Part shown: one piece after another, positions 8,774 to 18,423 of the stretch
How positions within the stretch are numbered: the first letter of the stretch is position 1
How the letters are laid out: every line of letters starts with the position of its first letter
Source: Burkholderiales bacterium
Lineage (GTDB): Bacteria > Pseudomonadota > Gammaproteobacteria > Burkholderiales > Nitrosomonadaceae
Reading direction: 5' to 3'
Assembly: GCA_024235795.1 (NCBI GenBank)
Contig: JACKLR010000001.1
Span: forward strand, 1,612,001 to 1,676,000
DNA: 64,000 bases
Made by a program: the position numbers and the translations under genes
The notes under the pieces: model-generated
Databases searched by the model: none
The model's input: the letters and a program-made list of their open reading frames with translations, nothing else
What the model was told of the DNA's origin: nothing

Positions 8774-9343
8774 TTATGGCTTGGCTTCTCGCAGTACGTG
8801 GTAGCCTTGAATGTACACCTGATCTTGCCCTGCATTTTCTTGATGACATGCTGAACATGCTGAGTCTTCCTGGATTACGCCATGTCTGGAATCTGCAGGG
8901 AAACCAAAATAAGCCCAGTTACCTGGACGATCGGGATAACGTTTCGCGCTCTTGACCATTGCGGCAATGCCACCAGCTTCACCTGGAAAATACCCGTTTC
9001 CACTGGGCGACTCTTTACCGCGAACGCCGACAAGCTCTTTCACGATCACAGTATTTTCGCGGAATTCGCCGGTTTTTTTCCAAGCAGCGAAGCTACCTGG
9101 ATCAATATAAACGTTATGAAACTCTGGGAAAGCAGCCGCACCATCATTCATATCATTCGGTGTCACACTTGAACCAATAAAGACCCACTCACGATAATCT
9201 CTTGGGGTATACAATTCGTTATCTTGTGTAAAACGGCCATATAATCTTTCGCCGGACGCGATTGCTTGTGTTGTCACACCGAGCAAACTCGCTACCAGCA
9301 GTGGAGCAATACCGCAAAATAAAGTTTTTTTAAACTTTGACAT
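8774..9343 (-). CDS. cytL: Cytochrome P460
   Basis: Cytochrome P460 is a periplasmic mono-haem protein of ammonia oxidisers that oxidises hydroxylamine (to N2O) and handles NO. The 189-residue precursor has a signal peptide ending near TQAIAS (residue 30), a beta-rich P460 domain and one c-haem site CSACH at residues 163-167. Family members carry a lysine cross-linked to the haem; Lys102, in the TVIVKEL strand, is a candidate here (inference). It is downstream of mgtE with a 185-base gap, convergent with gloB. This gene is the strongest single clue that the organism is a nitrifier. Confidence 0.92.
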   Translation of the reverse strand: MSKFKKTLFCGIAPLLVASLLGVTTQAIASGERLYGRFTQDNELYTPRDYREWVFIGSSVTPNDMNDGAAAFPEFHNVYIDPGSFAAWKKTGEFRENTVIVKELVGVRGKESPSGNGYFPGEAGGIAAMVKSAKRYPDRPGNWAYFGFPADSRHGVIQEDSACSACHQENAGQDQVYIQGYHVLREAKP

Positions 9344-9387
9344 AAATAAAGCCCTTTAAATGGTTAATAATAGTTTATGAAAAGCAT

Positions 9388-9415
9388 AGAAAACAAGTTA
9401 TCAAGCATGTTTTCT
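9388..9415. promoter_or_regulatory. 8-bp inverted repeat upstream of cytochrome P460
   Basis: AGAAAACA and TGTTTTCT are perfect inverted copies separated by 12 bases, 45-72 bases before the cytL start codon and about 115 bases after mgtE. It may be an operator for cytL or a weak transcription-ending hairpin for mgtE; the run of T after it on the minus strand is short. Confidence 0.4.
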
Positions 9416-9528
9416 CACACTATGTTAGTCAGACAAGCTAGGCACGTCAAGAGGCAGGTTTGTTCTATGTAAAATCAAACAGAATTGTAACTGGCAAAAA
9501 GATTCCTATCCTTTCTCTCCTATCCTGC

Positions 9529-10971
9529 TTAAAGCAAAAACAGCGTGGCCAAACTTAGAAAAATGAAAAAACCACCACTATCGGTTACCGCAGTAATCAT
9601 GACACTTGACCCTAAAGCTGGATCCCGGCCAAGCTTACGTAAAGTTAGCGGTATCAGGACGCCTAGCAACGCCGCAAGCAGTAAATTCAACAGCATGGCC
9701 AGCATCATGACGACACCGAGTTCGGCATTTTGATAGATTGCGAAAGTAAACAGACCGACAACCGCGCCCCATATCAGACCATTAACCGCGCTCACCCCGA
9801 TTTCCTTGCTGATAAGTTTCCAGGCGCTGCCGGAACTGATTTGACCCAAAGCAAGCGCACGAACAATCATGGTAATCGTTTGATTACCGGAATTGCCACC
9901 GATACCCGCGATAATAGGCATGAGCGCTGCCAAAGCCACTAGTTTTTCGATGGAATCTTCAAACAAACCAATAACACGCGATGCGATAAATGCCGTCACC
10001 AGATTAATCGCAAGCCATACCCAGCGGTTTTTAACGCTTTTCAATACCGGCGCAAACAGATCCTCTTCTTCGCGCAGACCGGCCAGATGCAATGCTTCGT
10101 TTTCCGCCTTGTCACGAATAAAATCGATCACGACATTAACCGTAACGCGGCCGAGCAGTTTCTTATCATGATCGATAATAGAAGCAGAAACCAGATCATA
10201 GCGCTCAAACGCATGCGCTGCATCTTCTGCCTTGTCGTCTGGATGAAGCGTAATCATCTCCTTGGTCATTACATCGGCAACCAACAAGTCAGGGTCGCTC
10301 ACCAATATTCGATTGATCAGTAGCACGCCTTTTAAATGCTCTTCCCTGTCAACCACAAACAACTGATCCGTATGATCCGGCAATTCTTCCAGACGGCGCA
10401 AATAACGCAGCACGACCTCAAGGCGGACATCATCACGGACGGTTATTACATCAAAATCCATTAACGCACCCACGGAATCCTCGGAATATGACATTGCCGC
10501 ACGCAGTTGCTCTCTTTCGGCGATAGGCAACGAACGGAACACATCTTCCATTACATCCTGTGGCAAGTCGGGTGCAAGATCGGCAATTTCATCGGCATCA
10601 AGTTGCTCTGTTGCCGCAACCAGCTCATGAGCACCCATGTCGGTAATGAGTGTTTCGCGTACTGCATCCGAGGCTTCCAAAAGTACTTCACCATCGTATT
10701 CCGGCTTGACCATCCCCCAAATCAACAACCGGTCTTCCAACGGTAAGGATTCCAGAAGATCAGCGATATCCGCGGGATGTAGTTTATTCAGCAACGACTG
10801 CAATTCGCCGAGGTTCTTTTTCTGAATAGATGACTCAGCTAAAGACTCGCTCACTTGATTTTGCAAATTGACAAATCCCTGCAAAAGCTTGTATTTATTC
10901 AGCAGCGTTATGACACGTTGAAGCTGGATATGCAGTTTTTCGTTTTCTTCGTTATGATTTTCTTCAGTCAT
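9529..10971 (-). CDS. mgtE: Magnesium transporter MgtE
   Basis: MgtE is an inner-membrane Mg2+ channel gated by cytoplasmic Mg2+ sensing. The 480-residue order is canonical: N-terminal MgtE_N superhelical domain (about 30-150, with LHPADIADLLESLP), a CBS pair (about 150-280), a connecting helix, then five TM helices (about 310-480) containing the pore signature GGNSGNQ. The last residues form a helix at the membrane. No M-box riboswitch was recognisable upstream. Confidence 0.95.
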   Translation of the reverse strand: MTEENHNEENEKLHIQLQRVITLLNKYKLLQGFVNLQNQVSESLAESSIQKKNLGELQSLLNKLHPADIADLLESLPLEDRLLIWGMVKPEYDGEVLLEASDAVRETLITDMGAHELVAATEQLDADEIADLAPDLPQDVMEDVFRSLPIAEREQLRAAMSYSEDSVGALMDFDVITVRDDVRLEVVLRYLRRLEELPDHTDQLFVVDREEHLKGVLLINRILVSDPDLLVADVMTKEMITLHPDDKAEDAAHAFERYDLVSASIIDHDKKLLGRVTVNVVIDFIRDKAENEALHLAGLREEEDLFAPVLKSVKNRWVWLAINLVTAFIASRVIGLFEDSIEKLVALAALMPIIAGIGGNSGNQTITMIVRALALGQISSGSAWKLISKEIGVSAVNGLIWGAVVGLFTFAIYQNAELGVVMMLAMLLNLLLAALLGVLIPLTLRKLGRDPALGSSVMITAVTDSGGFFIFLSLATLFLL

Positions 10972-11157
10972 GACAAATTATTTCATGTAAAGGTGCTGCT
11001 TTTAGTGGCACAAATAAACAGGTCAATGTTTTGATTCGAGCAGATAACTGGCCATCGCGCTGTTCATTGTTTTTGCCATAGCATAAACGGTATAGCCTGA
11101 GCGTACAAAATGTAATAATCGCCAGCACTACCCTTATCCGGGGATAATGTCAGATCC

Positions 11158-11907
11158 TCAAGGTATTTTTGCTGAATGCAGCCGGTTGAGTAAAATGTCT
11201 CTTTTCTTCAACAAATGCGGTGAATTTCGATTATCGTCATAATAACGGGGATTGTTCACCATGGCGGCCAGATAAGTCGCCTGATGCTTTGTCAGTGATG
11301 CCGCAGAACGTCCGTAGTAATGTTGCGCTGCCGCTTCAACACCGAATACGCCATTTCCCCATTCGATGATATTCAGATAAATTTCCAGTATGCGCTGCTT
11401 CGACATGATTGTTTCAAGCATTACGGCAATCAAGGCTTCCTGAAACTTACGCCAGAGCGATTTTTTTTCTGATAAAAATAAATTTTTGGCCAGTTGCTGG
11501 CTGATAGTTGATCCACCAACTGTCATTTTGCCTTGAGACAGGTTTTTTTTAAAGGCATTTTGGATTGACTCATAGTCAAATCCGTTATGTTGGACAAACT
11601 TGCTATCCTCAGCAACGATGATAGCGCGTTTCATTTCATAGGAAATCTTCTGGTATGGTATCCATGTATGGCGCAAAGTTACAGTCGGATCGTTTATGCT
11701 TAGACTTTTTAACTGACTCTGCATAAATGCACTGCTCGAAGGATTGTTATGCTTCCAGTAAAGCACATGACTCAGCAACCACAGCTGATACAAGAACAAA
11801 CCATATACAACCAGTAAAACCGACCGCAATATCCATCGTCTGAGAAAACCAGCTGAACCACCCTTTTTTTTGCGCGTTCTTCTTGTAATTTTGTTTTTCT
11901 TTTTCAT
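11158..11907 (-). CDS. mtgA: Monofunctional biosynthetic peptidoglycan transglycosylase
   Basis: MtgA polymerises lipid II into glycan strands. The 249-residue protein has a very basic cytoplasmic start (KKKNKITRRTRKKKGG), one TM anchor (about residues 28-48) and a GT51 domain. The catalytic Glu is in IIVAEDSKFVQHNGFD, followed by the motifs GGSTISQQLAKNLFL and KQRILEIYLNIIEWG. No transpeptidase domain is attached, which separates it from class A penicillin-binding proteins. Confidence 0.95.
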   Translation of the reverse strand: MKKKNKITRRTRKKKGGSAGFLRRWILRSVLLVVYGLFLYQLWLLSHVLYWKHNNPSSSAFMQSQLKSLSINDPTVTLRHTWIPYQKISYEMKRAIIVAEDSKFVQHNGFDYESIQNAFKKNLSQGKMTVGGSTISQQLAKNLFLSEKKSLWRKFQEALIAVMLETIMSKQRILEIYLNIIEWGNGVFGVEAAAQHYYGRSAASLTKHQATYLAAMVNNPRYYDDNRNSPHLLKKRDILLNRLHSAKIP

Positions 11908-12055
11908 ATCAATCAGTATCGCACCACCACCCAGACAGTCAAGCTACCCAAACATCAACGCAATTTCATAAGGGAACGCACACTTAAACCCTGTTTTAAG
12001 TATATGCTTCGTACCTGTTCTAATTGTTACATTTTGAAAATTGTCACAAACGATT

Positions 12056-12085
12056 TTGGTATTACATTTGAAATTCAGGTATAAT
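12056..12085 (+). promoter_or_regulatory. Sigma-70 promoter of tRNA-Lys
   Basis: A perfect -10 box TATAAT (12080-12085) lies 15 bases before the tRNA. A -35-like TTGGTA (12056-12061) sits 18 bases upstream of it. Confidence 0.7.
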
Positions 12086-12100
12086 CAGTGCCTTTATTTT

Positions 12101-12176
12101 GGGTCGTTAGCTCAGTTGGTAGAGCAGCGGACTTTTAATCCGTTGGTCGAGAGTTCGAGTCTCTCACGGCCTACCA
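12101..12176 (+). tRNA. tRNA-Lys (anticodon TTT)
   Basis: The 76-base cloverleaf folds fully: acceptor GGGTCGT with ACGGCCT (two G-U pairs), D arm TAGCTCAGTTGGTAGAGCA, anticodon loop CTTTTAA with anticodon TTT at 12134-12136, and the T arm with GTTCGAG. The CCA end is encoded (12174-12176). No integrase or direct repeat marks it as an attachment site. Confidence 0.97.
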
Positions 12177-12714
12177 CAACACAACAGTGGTTGACACAAT
12201 TTTTGCTAACCACTGTTTTCGCTAGAATATATCAATAAAAACTCACGCTTTACCTGTTTTTAGACTCATTTCCCTGACACCAAATGATTTAACACCACAA
12301 TCTCAAAATCAAAAAAACGAGATTCATCAGAATAATAGCTTTCTCAGGTTTGGATTTGGGACAAGGACAAGGGTAATTTTGCTCGTGCTATTTTTTCCAC
12401 AGTTTCATTCTGTAGTTTTTGTCAAGCTTATCTAATAACTTGTGGCTTCCTGAAAATCGTTTACCCTTGGCCTTAATAACTACACGGATTTTTTTCGCTT
12501 CTATCAAGCACTCTTCACAGCATGGTCATATTCTCTATTTTGCGATCTTCAAAGTCGTGATGATCAGCCTCTATTTAATTACATTCATGATAAATGGCTA
12601 ATAAATTCTCCTGCTGGTTTCATATCCACTTAGAATGACTAGAACGCTATCCATACGATATAAGTGCTAATAGTTTTATTATTAAATACCCAGCTGATTT
12701 GTCCGTCTTAGCAA
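12177..12714. other. Gene-poor stretch after tRNA-Lys, with a possible coding remnant
   Basis: I find no intact gene. On the minus strand between about 12395 and 12530, an open frame of roughly 45 codons begins after a stop and has no start codon. It is lysine-rich (ending KLLDKLDKNYRMKLWKK) and holds a cysteine cluster CCEEC. It looks like the C-terminal remnant of a lost gene, but I cannot name the family. Confidence 0.35.
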
Positions 12715-12754
12715 AAAAAAACCTTCAGCCAAAATTCATGACTGAAGGTTTTTT
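12715..12754. terminator. Terminator of the S-layer-like gene
   Basis: ACCTTCAG and CTGAAGGT pair across a 13-base loop, flanked by an A run and a T run, so it could work in both directions. On the minus strand it lies about 65 bases after the stop of the large surface-protein gene. Confidence 0.85.
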
Positions 12755-12818
12755 GTCCGGTTAGGGTGATATTACTATTACTTATCCACTTAACCTGATC
12801 TGTTTCTCTAGATTAATT

Positions 12819-15662
12819 CTAGAATCCAAAATTTGCCAACGTAAGATCGGTAACTGCAACGACTTGTGCAACAACGTCGTCTGTTGAAACGAAGTCACCA
12901 TCTTTGTTTGCATCGATAAACACATAAGTATCACCACCATTGGTACCGATTGCAACACCACGATCCACGCCGCCCGATGAGAAGAAATCAGTGACGGACA
13001 ATGTTGATCCATCAACCGCAGAAGCAGCTAGCGCACCTTTGTTCGCTAATGCTGAAGCTTGTTGACCGGTGAAGGCAAACGCACCCACGTCAAACACATC
13101 CAGCGCGCCACCGCCAGCAGTGGTGCCAAAATTGTTGATGACATCATGTCCATCCAAATCCGCATTCAATTCTGAATCACCTGCATTGAGAATCAATGTA
13201 TCCACAGAAGCAAATGTTGCATCCAATGTAACGGTGTCCATTCCACCGTTTGCTGCGACGGTATCACCACCAGCGGTACCGGTATAAACATCATCACCTG
13301 AACCCCCGATGAACTCAACGCCACTTGAAGCACTTGCGTCGACCGTCAAGCCACCAGTCATTGTATTGGCATCAATCTTCTTAACGGTTGTAGACGCTAA
13401 CGCTGTAATATCAAGGTTTGCATTGCCACTGACATTGACAGTCTCTACCGCATCACCGTCCAGCGCGGTAATGGTATTGGTGTAATCGGAATTTTCCAGA
13501 TCAGGATCAATGTCTGATACATTAGAAGCAATATTAAATGTCTCAATATCATTTGCGGTGAATGATGTTACCGTAATCACACCTTCCGCAGTCGCATCAT
13601 CATCACCGTCCAATGCATTCAGCGTCAACGACACTTCATCTGAAGTTCCTGTCGCAGTCATTAATGCGTAGGTGAGTGCAAAGCCAAGATCAAGATCTGT
13701 TGAAGCAGCAGCATTGGCGGTAACCGTGGTACCCGCTTCTGCATTGGTTATATCCGCTGCCGCCGCAAGCGCTGCGCCAGCTGTCACAGCTGTCAGGCCT
13801 GGCAGGTTTTCCATGTCGTAAGTTCCTTGACCGCCGCCAATTTCAAGCGTCTCAAAATTAGTGTATATATCTGCCGCGTCAGCATCAAGAAATGTTCCAT
13901 TTGTAACAGCCAGGGTATCGTTATCATCACCACCATCAACAGTAGAACCCGCTACAGATGCAGCCGCAATAGTAAAGGTATCATCACCCGCGCCCAGTGT
14001 AACGCCTGCTGTTGCAGCGAGCGCAGCTGTGTATTCAACGCTGTCGTCACCGGAGCCAGTGTCTACGGTTACAGCCGTATCATCAACAATAATACTCACA
14101 CCACCCTCATTGGCTGTTCCATCCACTGTTTCAACAGCTGTAAAGGCCGCATCCGTCAAATCCAAAGTACCTGTTCCCGTTACGGTCACATCCATGACAG
14201 TAGCCAAGGTAGTTGTTAGATTAATACGGTTTTCGCCGCTTGCCTCAACCGACAGATTCTCAACGCTTGCCAGCGTACCAACCTCTACGTTTGAGTCATT
14301 CGTTGTAATGTTGGCCGTCGTCGCACCGGTATCAAAATCAACCGTAACCTGATCGGCGATATCTTGCGACGCACCCACGGTATCAAATATGATATTTTGC
14401 GATGTAGCCGTGTTTCCTGTGAAGATTGCATCCTGGTTCTGGTTTTTAACGCCCAGTGTCGCAATGTCTCCGATATTTGATACCGTACCGACATCAGCAC
14501 TCTGATGCGCAATAACTTGTTCTATGCCGGAAGAATTAACCAAATCAAGCGCCAATGGATCTATGAAACGCGCATTGATGTTTTCAATGCCCTGCAGCGT
14601 TGGCGCTGCGTTGTCAATTGCCAATGTGGCGTTTAACGTATCCATGCCTGCGCCGCCGTTTAGCACATCAACGTTTTGCAGTGTACTAACCGCATCGCCG
14701 ATATTATCCTGTACAACTGGCGCCAGGAATAGATCATCGCCCTCGGTACCTGTCAGGTTATCTTCACCCCGCGTCAACGTGAATGTCTGTACATTGCTGT
14801 CCGTCAATACGGTATCCGCAGTTAGCGTTTGTCCGCCAACTACTGCTTCAACACTGAAGTTTTCCGGCAACTCGGTGAGCCCGTCATCCGTGGCAGTCAC
14901 ACTAAATGTTGCCGTCGTCTCACCTGCAGGTATGGTGACTGTAACGGAATTAAATGCACCTGCCGCAAAGTCATTCAGATTTGTTGTATCGGTACCTTGA
15001 TCCGCAGCTGTGGTATCACCTGCAACGAGCGTAAATACAACGTCGGTATCCGCTTCAACTGCCTTGCTCGAGGTAACCGTGTAAGTCGTGGAGGAGCCTT
15101 CTGTTAATGAGGCTGCAGAGGCAGTCAAGGTAAATGTCGCTGGAAGCACATCCGCCAGAAGTGTTGTTGCATCTTCTCTTGTTAATAAGCTATCGGTTGG
15201 AATTACAACAGAAAATGGCAATGCCAGTTCTTCTAATGTGGTTGATGGCTGGGTTTCGGAATAAACTTCTGCCAACTGTGCTTTGTTCGCTAATAAGTTA
15301 GCCCAAGGCACAAATGCCGGAAAGTCGGTTGCCAATGTTTCAGAAGACAGGAACTGAACTGCGGCATACACTACATTACCTACATTAGCGCCCCCATCTA
15401 TTGTGTCATGAAAGTATGTATGTGCCAATGAGCCAGGACTTTCTGGATCAGTTTCATCATCTTCAAAACCGAAGTTATCCATCAACGAAGCGACTCTTTC
15501 TTCTGTGGTAGCTGCAGGTAAAAACTCAGCCAATTTTACTGCAAAGGCTTGAACACCATTTGCAGTTGCATAGTTATTAAAAACTGCGAGCAGATCACTG
15601 CCAGACGCAACACCAAACATTCCTGCAACAATCTTGTGAATTTGAGTTTCCTGGTTATCCAT
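12819..15662 (-). CDS. S-layer-like, type I-secreted Calx-beta/RTX-type surface protein
   Basis: This 947-residue acidic protein is rich in Ala, Thr, Asp and Val, contains no cysteine and very little lysine, as in S-layer and RTX proteins. Residues 1-140 form a helical domain resembling the N-termini of DUF4214/S-layer proteins. About 175-290 is a Calx-beta domain (ASLTEGSSTTYTVTSS; DDGLTELPENFSVEA). The rest is a beta-repeat region with scattered calcium-type repeats such as LTGTEGDDLF, DTGSGDDSV, LGAGDDTF, GGDDNDTL and GGSGDDVYTG. There is no Sec signal peptide; the hydrophobic, aromatic tail (LTLANFGF) fits a C-terminal type I secretion signal. A strong AAGGGAG site precedes ATG 15662. No type I secretion genes are nearby. 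Exact role (S-layer versus other exoprotein) is inferred. Confidence 0.8.
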   Translation of the reverse strand: MDNQETQIHKIVAGMFGVASGSDLLAVFNNYATANGVQAFAVKLAEFLPAATTEERVASLMDNFGFEDDETDPESPGSLAHTYFHDTIDGGANVGNVVYAAVQFLSSETLATDFPAFVPWANLLANKAQLAEVYSETQPSTTLEELALPFSVVIPTDSLLTREDATTLLADVLPATFTLTASAASLTEGSSTTYTVTSSKAVEADTDVVFTLVAGDTTAADQGTDTTNLNDFAAGAFNSVTVTIPAGETTATFSVTATDDGLTELPENFSVEAVVGGQTLTADTVLTDSNVQTFTLTRGEDNLTGTEGDDLFLAPVVQDNIGDAVSTLQNVDVLNGGAGMDTLNATLAIDNAAPTLQGIENINARFIDPLALDLVNSSGIEQVIAHQSADVGTVSNIGDIATLGVKNQNQDAIFTGNTATSQNIIFDTVGASQDIADQVTVDFDTGATTANITTNDSNVEVGTLASVENLSVEASGENRINLTTTLATVMDVTVTGTGTLDLTDAAFTAVETVDGTANEGGVSIIVDDTAVTVDTGSGDDSVEYTAALAATAGVTLGAGDDTFTIAAASVAGSTVDGGDDNDTLAVTNGTFLDADAADIYTNFETLEIGGGQGTYDMENLPGLTAVTAGAALAAAADITNAEAGTTVTANAAASTDLDLGFALTYALMTATGTSDEVSLTLNALDGDDDATAEGVITVTSFTANDIETFNIASNVSDIDPDLENSDYTNTITALDGDAVETVNVSGNANLDITALASTTVKKIDANTMTGGLTVDASASSGVEFIGGSGDDVYTGTAGGDTVAANGGMDTVTLDATFASVDTLILNAGDSELNADLDGHDVINNFGTTAGGGALDVFDVGAFAFTGQQASALANKGALAASAVDGSTLSVTDFFSSGGVDRGVAIGTNGGDTYVFIDANKDGDFVSTDDVVAQVVAVTDLTLANFGF

Positions 15663-16376
15663 GGGTGCTCCCTTGTAAAATTAAAATCAAAAAAAACTTG
15701 CAAGCTTTTGCTCTGACTCTTTATGCTTGTATATTTTATATGCCACATGCACACACAAAAAGCTAGTTAGAACGCATTTTGCACAAAAGCAACAGGGTTG
15801 GCAAGTATCGTGTTTATGTTTTTTCAATGTTTAAGCAAATACTGTCGCTTATTTACAACTCAAAACAAAATAACAACCAACTCGGACAGAAGCTTATTCA
15901 TGCATTTTCTTCAAAAAATATATAACACATTGAAGCATAATGTTATTTATCCAGAAAAATGCTATACTGCAAAAAATATGGCTGTACGCTGATTGTTGGT
16001 ATCGCGCGTGTTTTGTCAGATTGTGAGCTATTCTGCCCGCGCAAATATATCGAAAACACCTCTCTTTAATACCGCAAAATAACCGTGTGAATACGCCTGA
16101 AATCAAAGTTTGGGAATCGGCTTTGCTGTTAACGCTCATGCGAAGATTTAAATAGATGAACGATATCGTTTTGACCATGGCACCTATTTATTTCTTTTTT
16201 TGTCTTGCAACATAAAACTTAAGCATTTATCTGAACACTGGATAGACACAAATCAACAATTTCAGCTTATCCAACTTGCCGAAATTCAGATATAGCCCAT
16301 AAACATTTCATTCTTGTTCTGTAAACGTTCTACAAACCGACTGCAATTTCTGTAATAATTCCTTATTTAACTTTAT
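15663..16376. other. 714-base divergent regulatory gap between the S-layer-like gene and the export operon
   Basis: I see no supported gene. It should contain the promoter and a long leader of the S-layer-like gene (a TATAAAATATA-type AT-rich box lies near 15730 on the minus strand) and the promoter of the rightward polysaccharide operon. Short frames in it have no features of real proteins. Confidence 0.5.
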
Positions 16377-17201
16377 TTGCTGGTTTTCTTGCGTCAATTT
16401 AATATTTTTTACAGCCTGTGGCTAAATCGAACGCTCATTATACATATGGTAAAGCGCGAGGTGATGAGCCGCTACAAGGGTTCTTTTCTGGGCATACTCT
16501 GGTCATTAGTCAATCCGATATTAATGCTTGCAATCTATACTTTTGTATTCGGTATTGTATTCAAGGTGCGCCTTGATCTGAATAATTCCCTATATGATGA
16601 TAAAGCAGCTTTCGCACTTGTCTTGTTTGCCGGATTGATTGTTTACAATCTGTTTAATGAATGTATCTCCCGTGCGCCAAGGCTGATACTTTCCAATGTC
16701 AACTATGTCAAGAAAATCATTTTTCCACTGGAAATTTTGCCGTGGGTCACTCTGGGTGCCGCACTTTTTCACGCCGGCATCAGTTATCTGGTACTACTGA
16801 CTTTTTTATTAATTCTCGGACACGCATTACATTGGACGCTCATATTCATGCCGATAGTGGTACTACCGCTGTTGCTGCTTATCATGGGGTTATCCTGGCT
16901 GCTTTCATCTATCGGCGTATTTGTACGCGATATCGGGCAGTTTATCGGCCTGATTTTGACCATGATGCTCTTCCTGAGTCCCATTTTCTATCCGGCATCC
17001 GCGCTGCCGGAGTCTGTGCGTGATTATCTGTTTCTTAACCCGCTTACCTTTATCATAGAGCAAACACGGGCAATCATTCTGACAGGCAGTCTACCAAACT
17101 GGGTCGGGTTAACGGTTTATTATCTGATTGCAGTATTCATCGCATGGACGGGATTACTGTGGTTTGAAAAAACGCGTAAAGGATTTGCCGATGTCCTCTA
17201 G
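16377..17201 (+). CDS. wzm: ABC-2 permease for polysaccharide export (Wzm type)
   Basis: This is the membrane subunit of an O-antigen/capsule-type exporter, 274 residues with six predicted TM helices. The N-terminal amphipathic segment KREVMSRYKGSFLGILWSLVNPILML is the family signature, and FLSPIFYP marks the fifth-helix loop. The start is uncertain: TTG 16377 gives the expected N-terminal length but no ribosome site; ATG 16446 would remove the interface helix. Its 3' end overlaps the ATPase gene by 11 bases. It would work with that ATPase to flip lipid-linked glycan to the periplasm. Confidence 0.9.
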   Translation: MLVFLRQFNIFYSLWLNRTLIIHMVKREVMSRYKGSFLGILWSLVNPILMLAIYTFVFGIVFKVRLDLNNSLYDDKAAFALVLFAGLIVYNLFNECISRAPRLILSNVNYVKKIIFPLEILPWVTLGAALFHAGISYLVLLTFLLILGHALHWTLIFMPIVVLPLLLLIMGLSWLLSSIGVFVRDIGQFIGLILTMMLFLSPIFYPASALPESVRDYLFLNPLTFIIEQTRAIILTGSLPNWVGLTVYYLIAVFIAWTGLLWFEKTRKGFADVL

Positions 17202-18423
17202 CTCAACAGGTGCCAATCCTGTTATCGAGGCCAGAAAGCTGTCCAAATGCTATCAACTTTACCATCACCCGAAAGACCGTTTGAAACAGTTCCTCTGGCG
17301 CGGCAAACGCAAATACTATAGAGAACTATGGGCGCTTCGGGATATTGATTTCAGCGTATCTGATGGAGAAGTCGTTGGCATTGTCGGCAATAATGGCTCC
17401 GGAAAATCAACCCTACTGCAGCTGGTTAGCGGCACACTCACGCCGACAAGCGGCGAAATTTCAGTCAATGGCAGAATTGCCGCCTTGCTGGAACTCGGCG
17501 CCGGATTCAACCCGGAATTCACCGGGCGTGAAAATGTTCTGATGAACGCCGCGATTATGGGACTCAGCCAGACCGAGATTATCGAACGTTTCGAGTCGAT
17601 TGTCGACTTCTCCGGGATCCGGGACTTTATAGACCAACCCGTCAAAACATATTCGAGCGGCATGTATATTCGTCTTGCATTTTCTGTCGCCATTAATGTA
17701 GACCCGGATATCCTGGTTATCGACGAAGCACTTTCGGTCGGTGACGGGGCATTTGCCCGCAAATCCTTTGACCGGATTATGCAATTCAGAAAAGCAGGAA
17801 AAACTATTTTATTTTGCTCGCATTCAATTTATCAGGTCGCCGCACTCTGTGACCGCGCTATCTGGCTGGACAAGGGAGAAATTGCCATGATCGGCTCAAG
17901 CAGCGATGTAACAACCCAATATGGCCAAACATTGCTGGATGCCGACAGTCACATTAAAAAGAACGAACATACCGCTGCAACATCAGCTCAACATATTTCA
18001 AATAAAGGTTCGGCGCGAATTACAGATATTCAAGCCAGTGTAGACGGTACCAGCGGCACGCTGTTACACGCCACAAGCCAAAAAAGCACATTGACCGTGG
18101 TAGTGCAATTCGAATTCGATCCGGAATTGCCCACACCGAGCCTTGTCATTACTTTTTCCACCATGGACGGGCTAGGCATCAGCAGCACCTCTTCATATCA
18201 CGACAATATCGACTTGACACACTATTTTAATGAAAACAAAAAAATTGAAGTGATTTTTCCGTCGATCCCGCTGCTTAAAGGCAACTATACCTTAAGCGTC
18301 TATCTGGGCTGTGAAAATGCCATCCATTGCTATGATTCCGCCTTGAACGTCATAGAATTAAAAATTGAACAGGAAAGTACTGAACAAGGATTTGTAATGC
18401 TGCCTCATTACTGGAAAGAATGA
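17191..18423 (+). CDS. wzt: ABC ATPase for polysaccharide export with C-terminal carbohydrate-binding domain (Wzt type)
   Basis: Residues about 10-240 form an ABC ATPase: Walker A GNNGSGKST, signature YSSGMYIRLAFSVA, Walker B DILVIDEAL and the switch His in FCSHS. Residues about 265-405 form an immunoglobulin-like Wzt C-terminal domain, which in O9a-type exporters recognises the capped end of the glycan. I chose ATG 17191 because AAAGGA precedes it and homology begins shortly after; the frame is open upstream to 17128. The stop overlaps the next start (ATGA). The tail domain implies chain-terminus recognition, which suits the methyltransferase at the end of the operon. Confidence 0.92.
   Translation: MSSSSTGANPVIEARKLSKCYQLYHHPKDRLKQFLWRGKRKYYRELWALRDIDFSVSDGEVVGIVGNNGSGKSTLLQLVSGTLTPTSGEISVNGRIAALLELGAGFNPEFTGRENVLMNAAIMGLSQTEIIERFESIVDFSGIRDFIDQPVKTYSSGMYIRLAFSVAINVDPDILVIDEALSVGDGAFARKSFDRIMQFRKAGKTILFCSHSIYQVAALCDRAIWLDKGEIAMIGSSSDVTTQYGQTLLDADSHIKKNEHTAATSAQHISNKGSARITDIQASVDGTSGTLLHATSQKSTLTVVVQFEFDPELPTPSLVITFSTMDGLGISSTSSYHDNIDLTHYFNENKKIEVIFPSIPLLKGNYTLSVYLGCENAIHCYDSALNVIELKIEQESTEQGFVMLPHYWKE

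Noticed and set aside
10972..11157. Frame after the mtgA stop readable as DLTLSPDKGSAGDYY-like sequence, possibly a frameshifted mtgA extension
   Set aside because: MtgA already has normal length, and the extension matches no part of the family that I know.
12101..12176. tRNA-Lys as an integrative-element attachment site
   Set aside because: No integrase nearby and no repeat of the tRNA 3' end in the window.
12819..15662. Opposite-strand frames of up to 163 codons inside the S-layer-like gene
   Set aside because: Ser/Thr/Val-rich mirror images of the repetitive gene, not independent genes.
15894..16178. 94-codon leftward frame upstream of the S-layer-like gene
   Set aside because: Overlaps the presumed promoter gap, no ribosome site, and unlike any known protein in composition.
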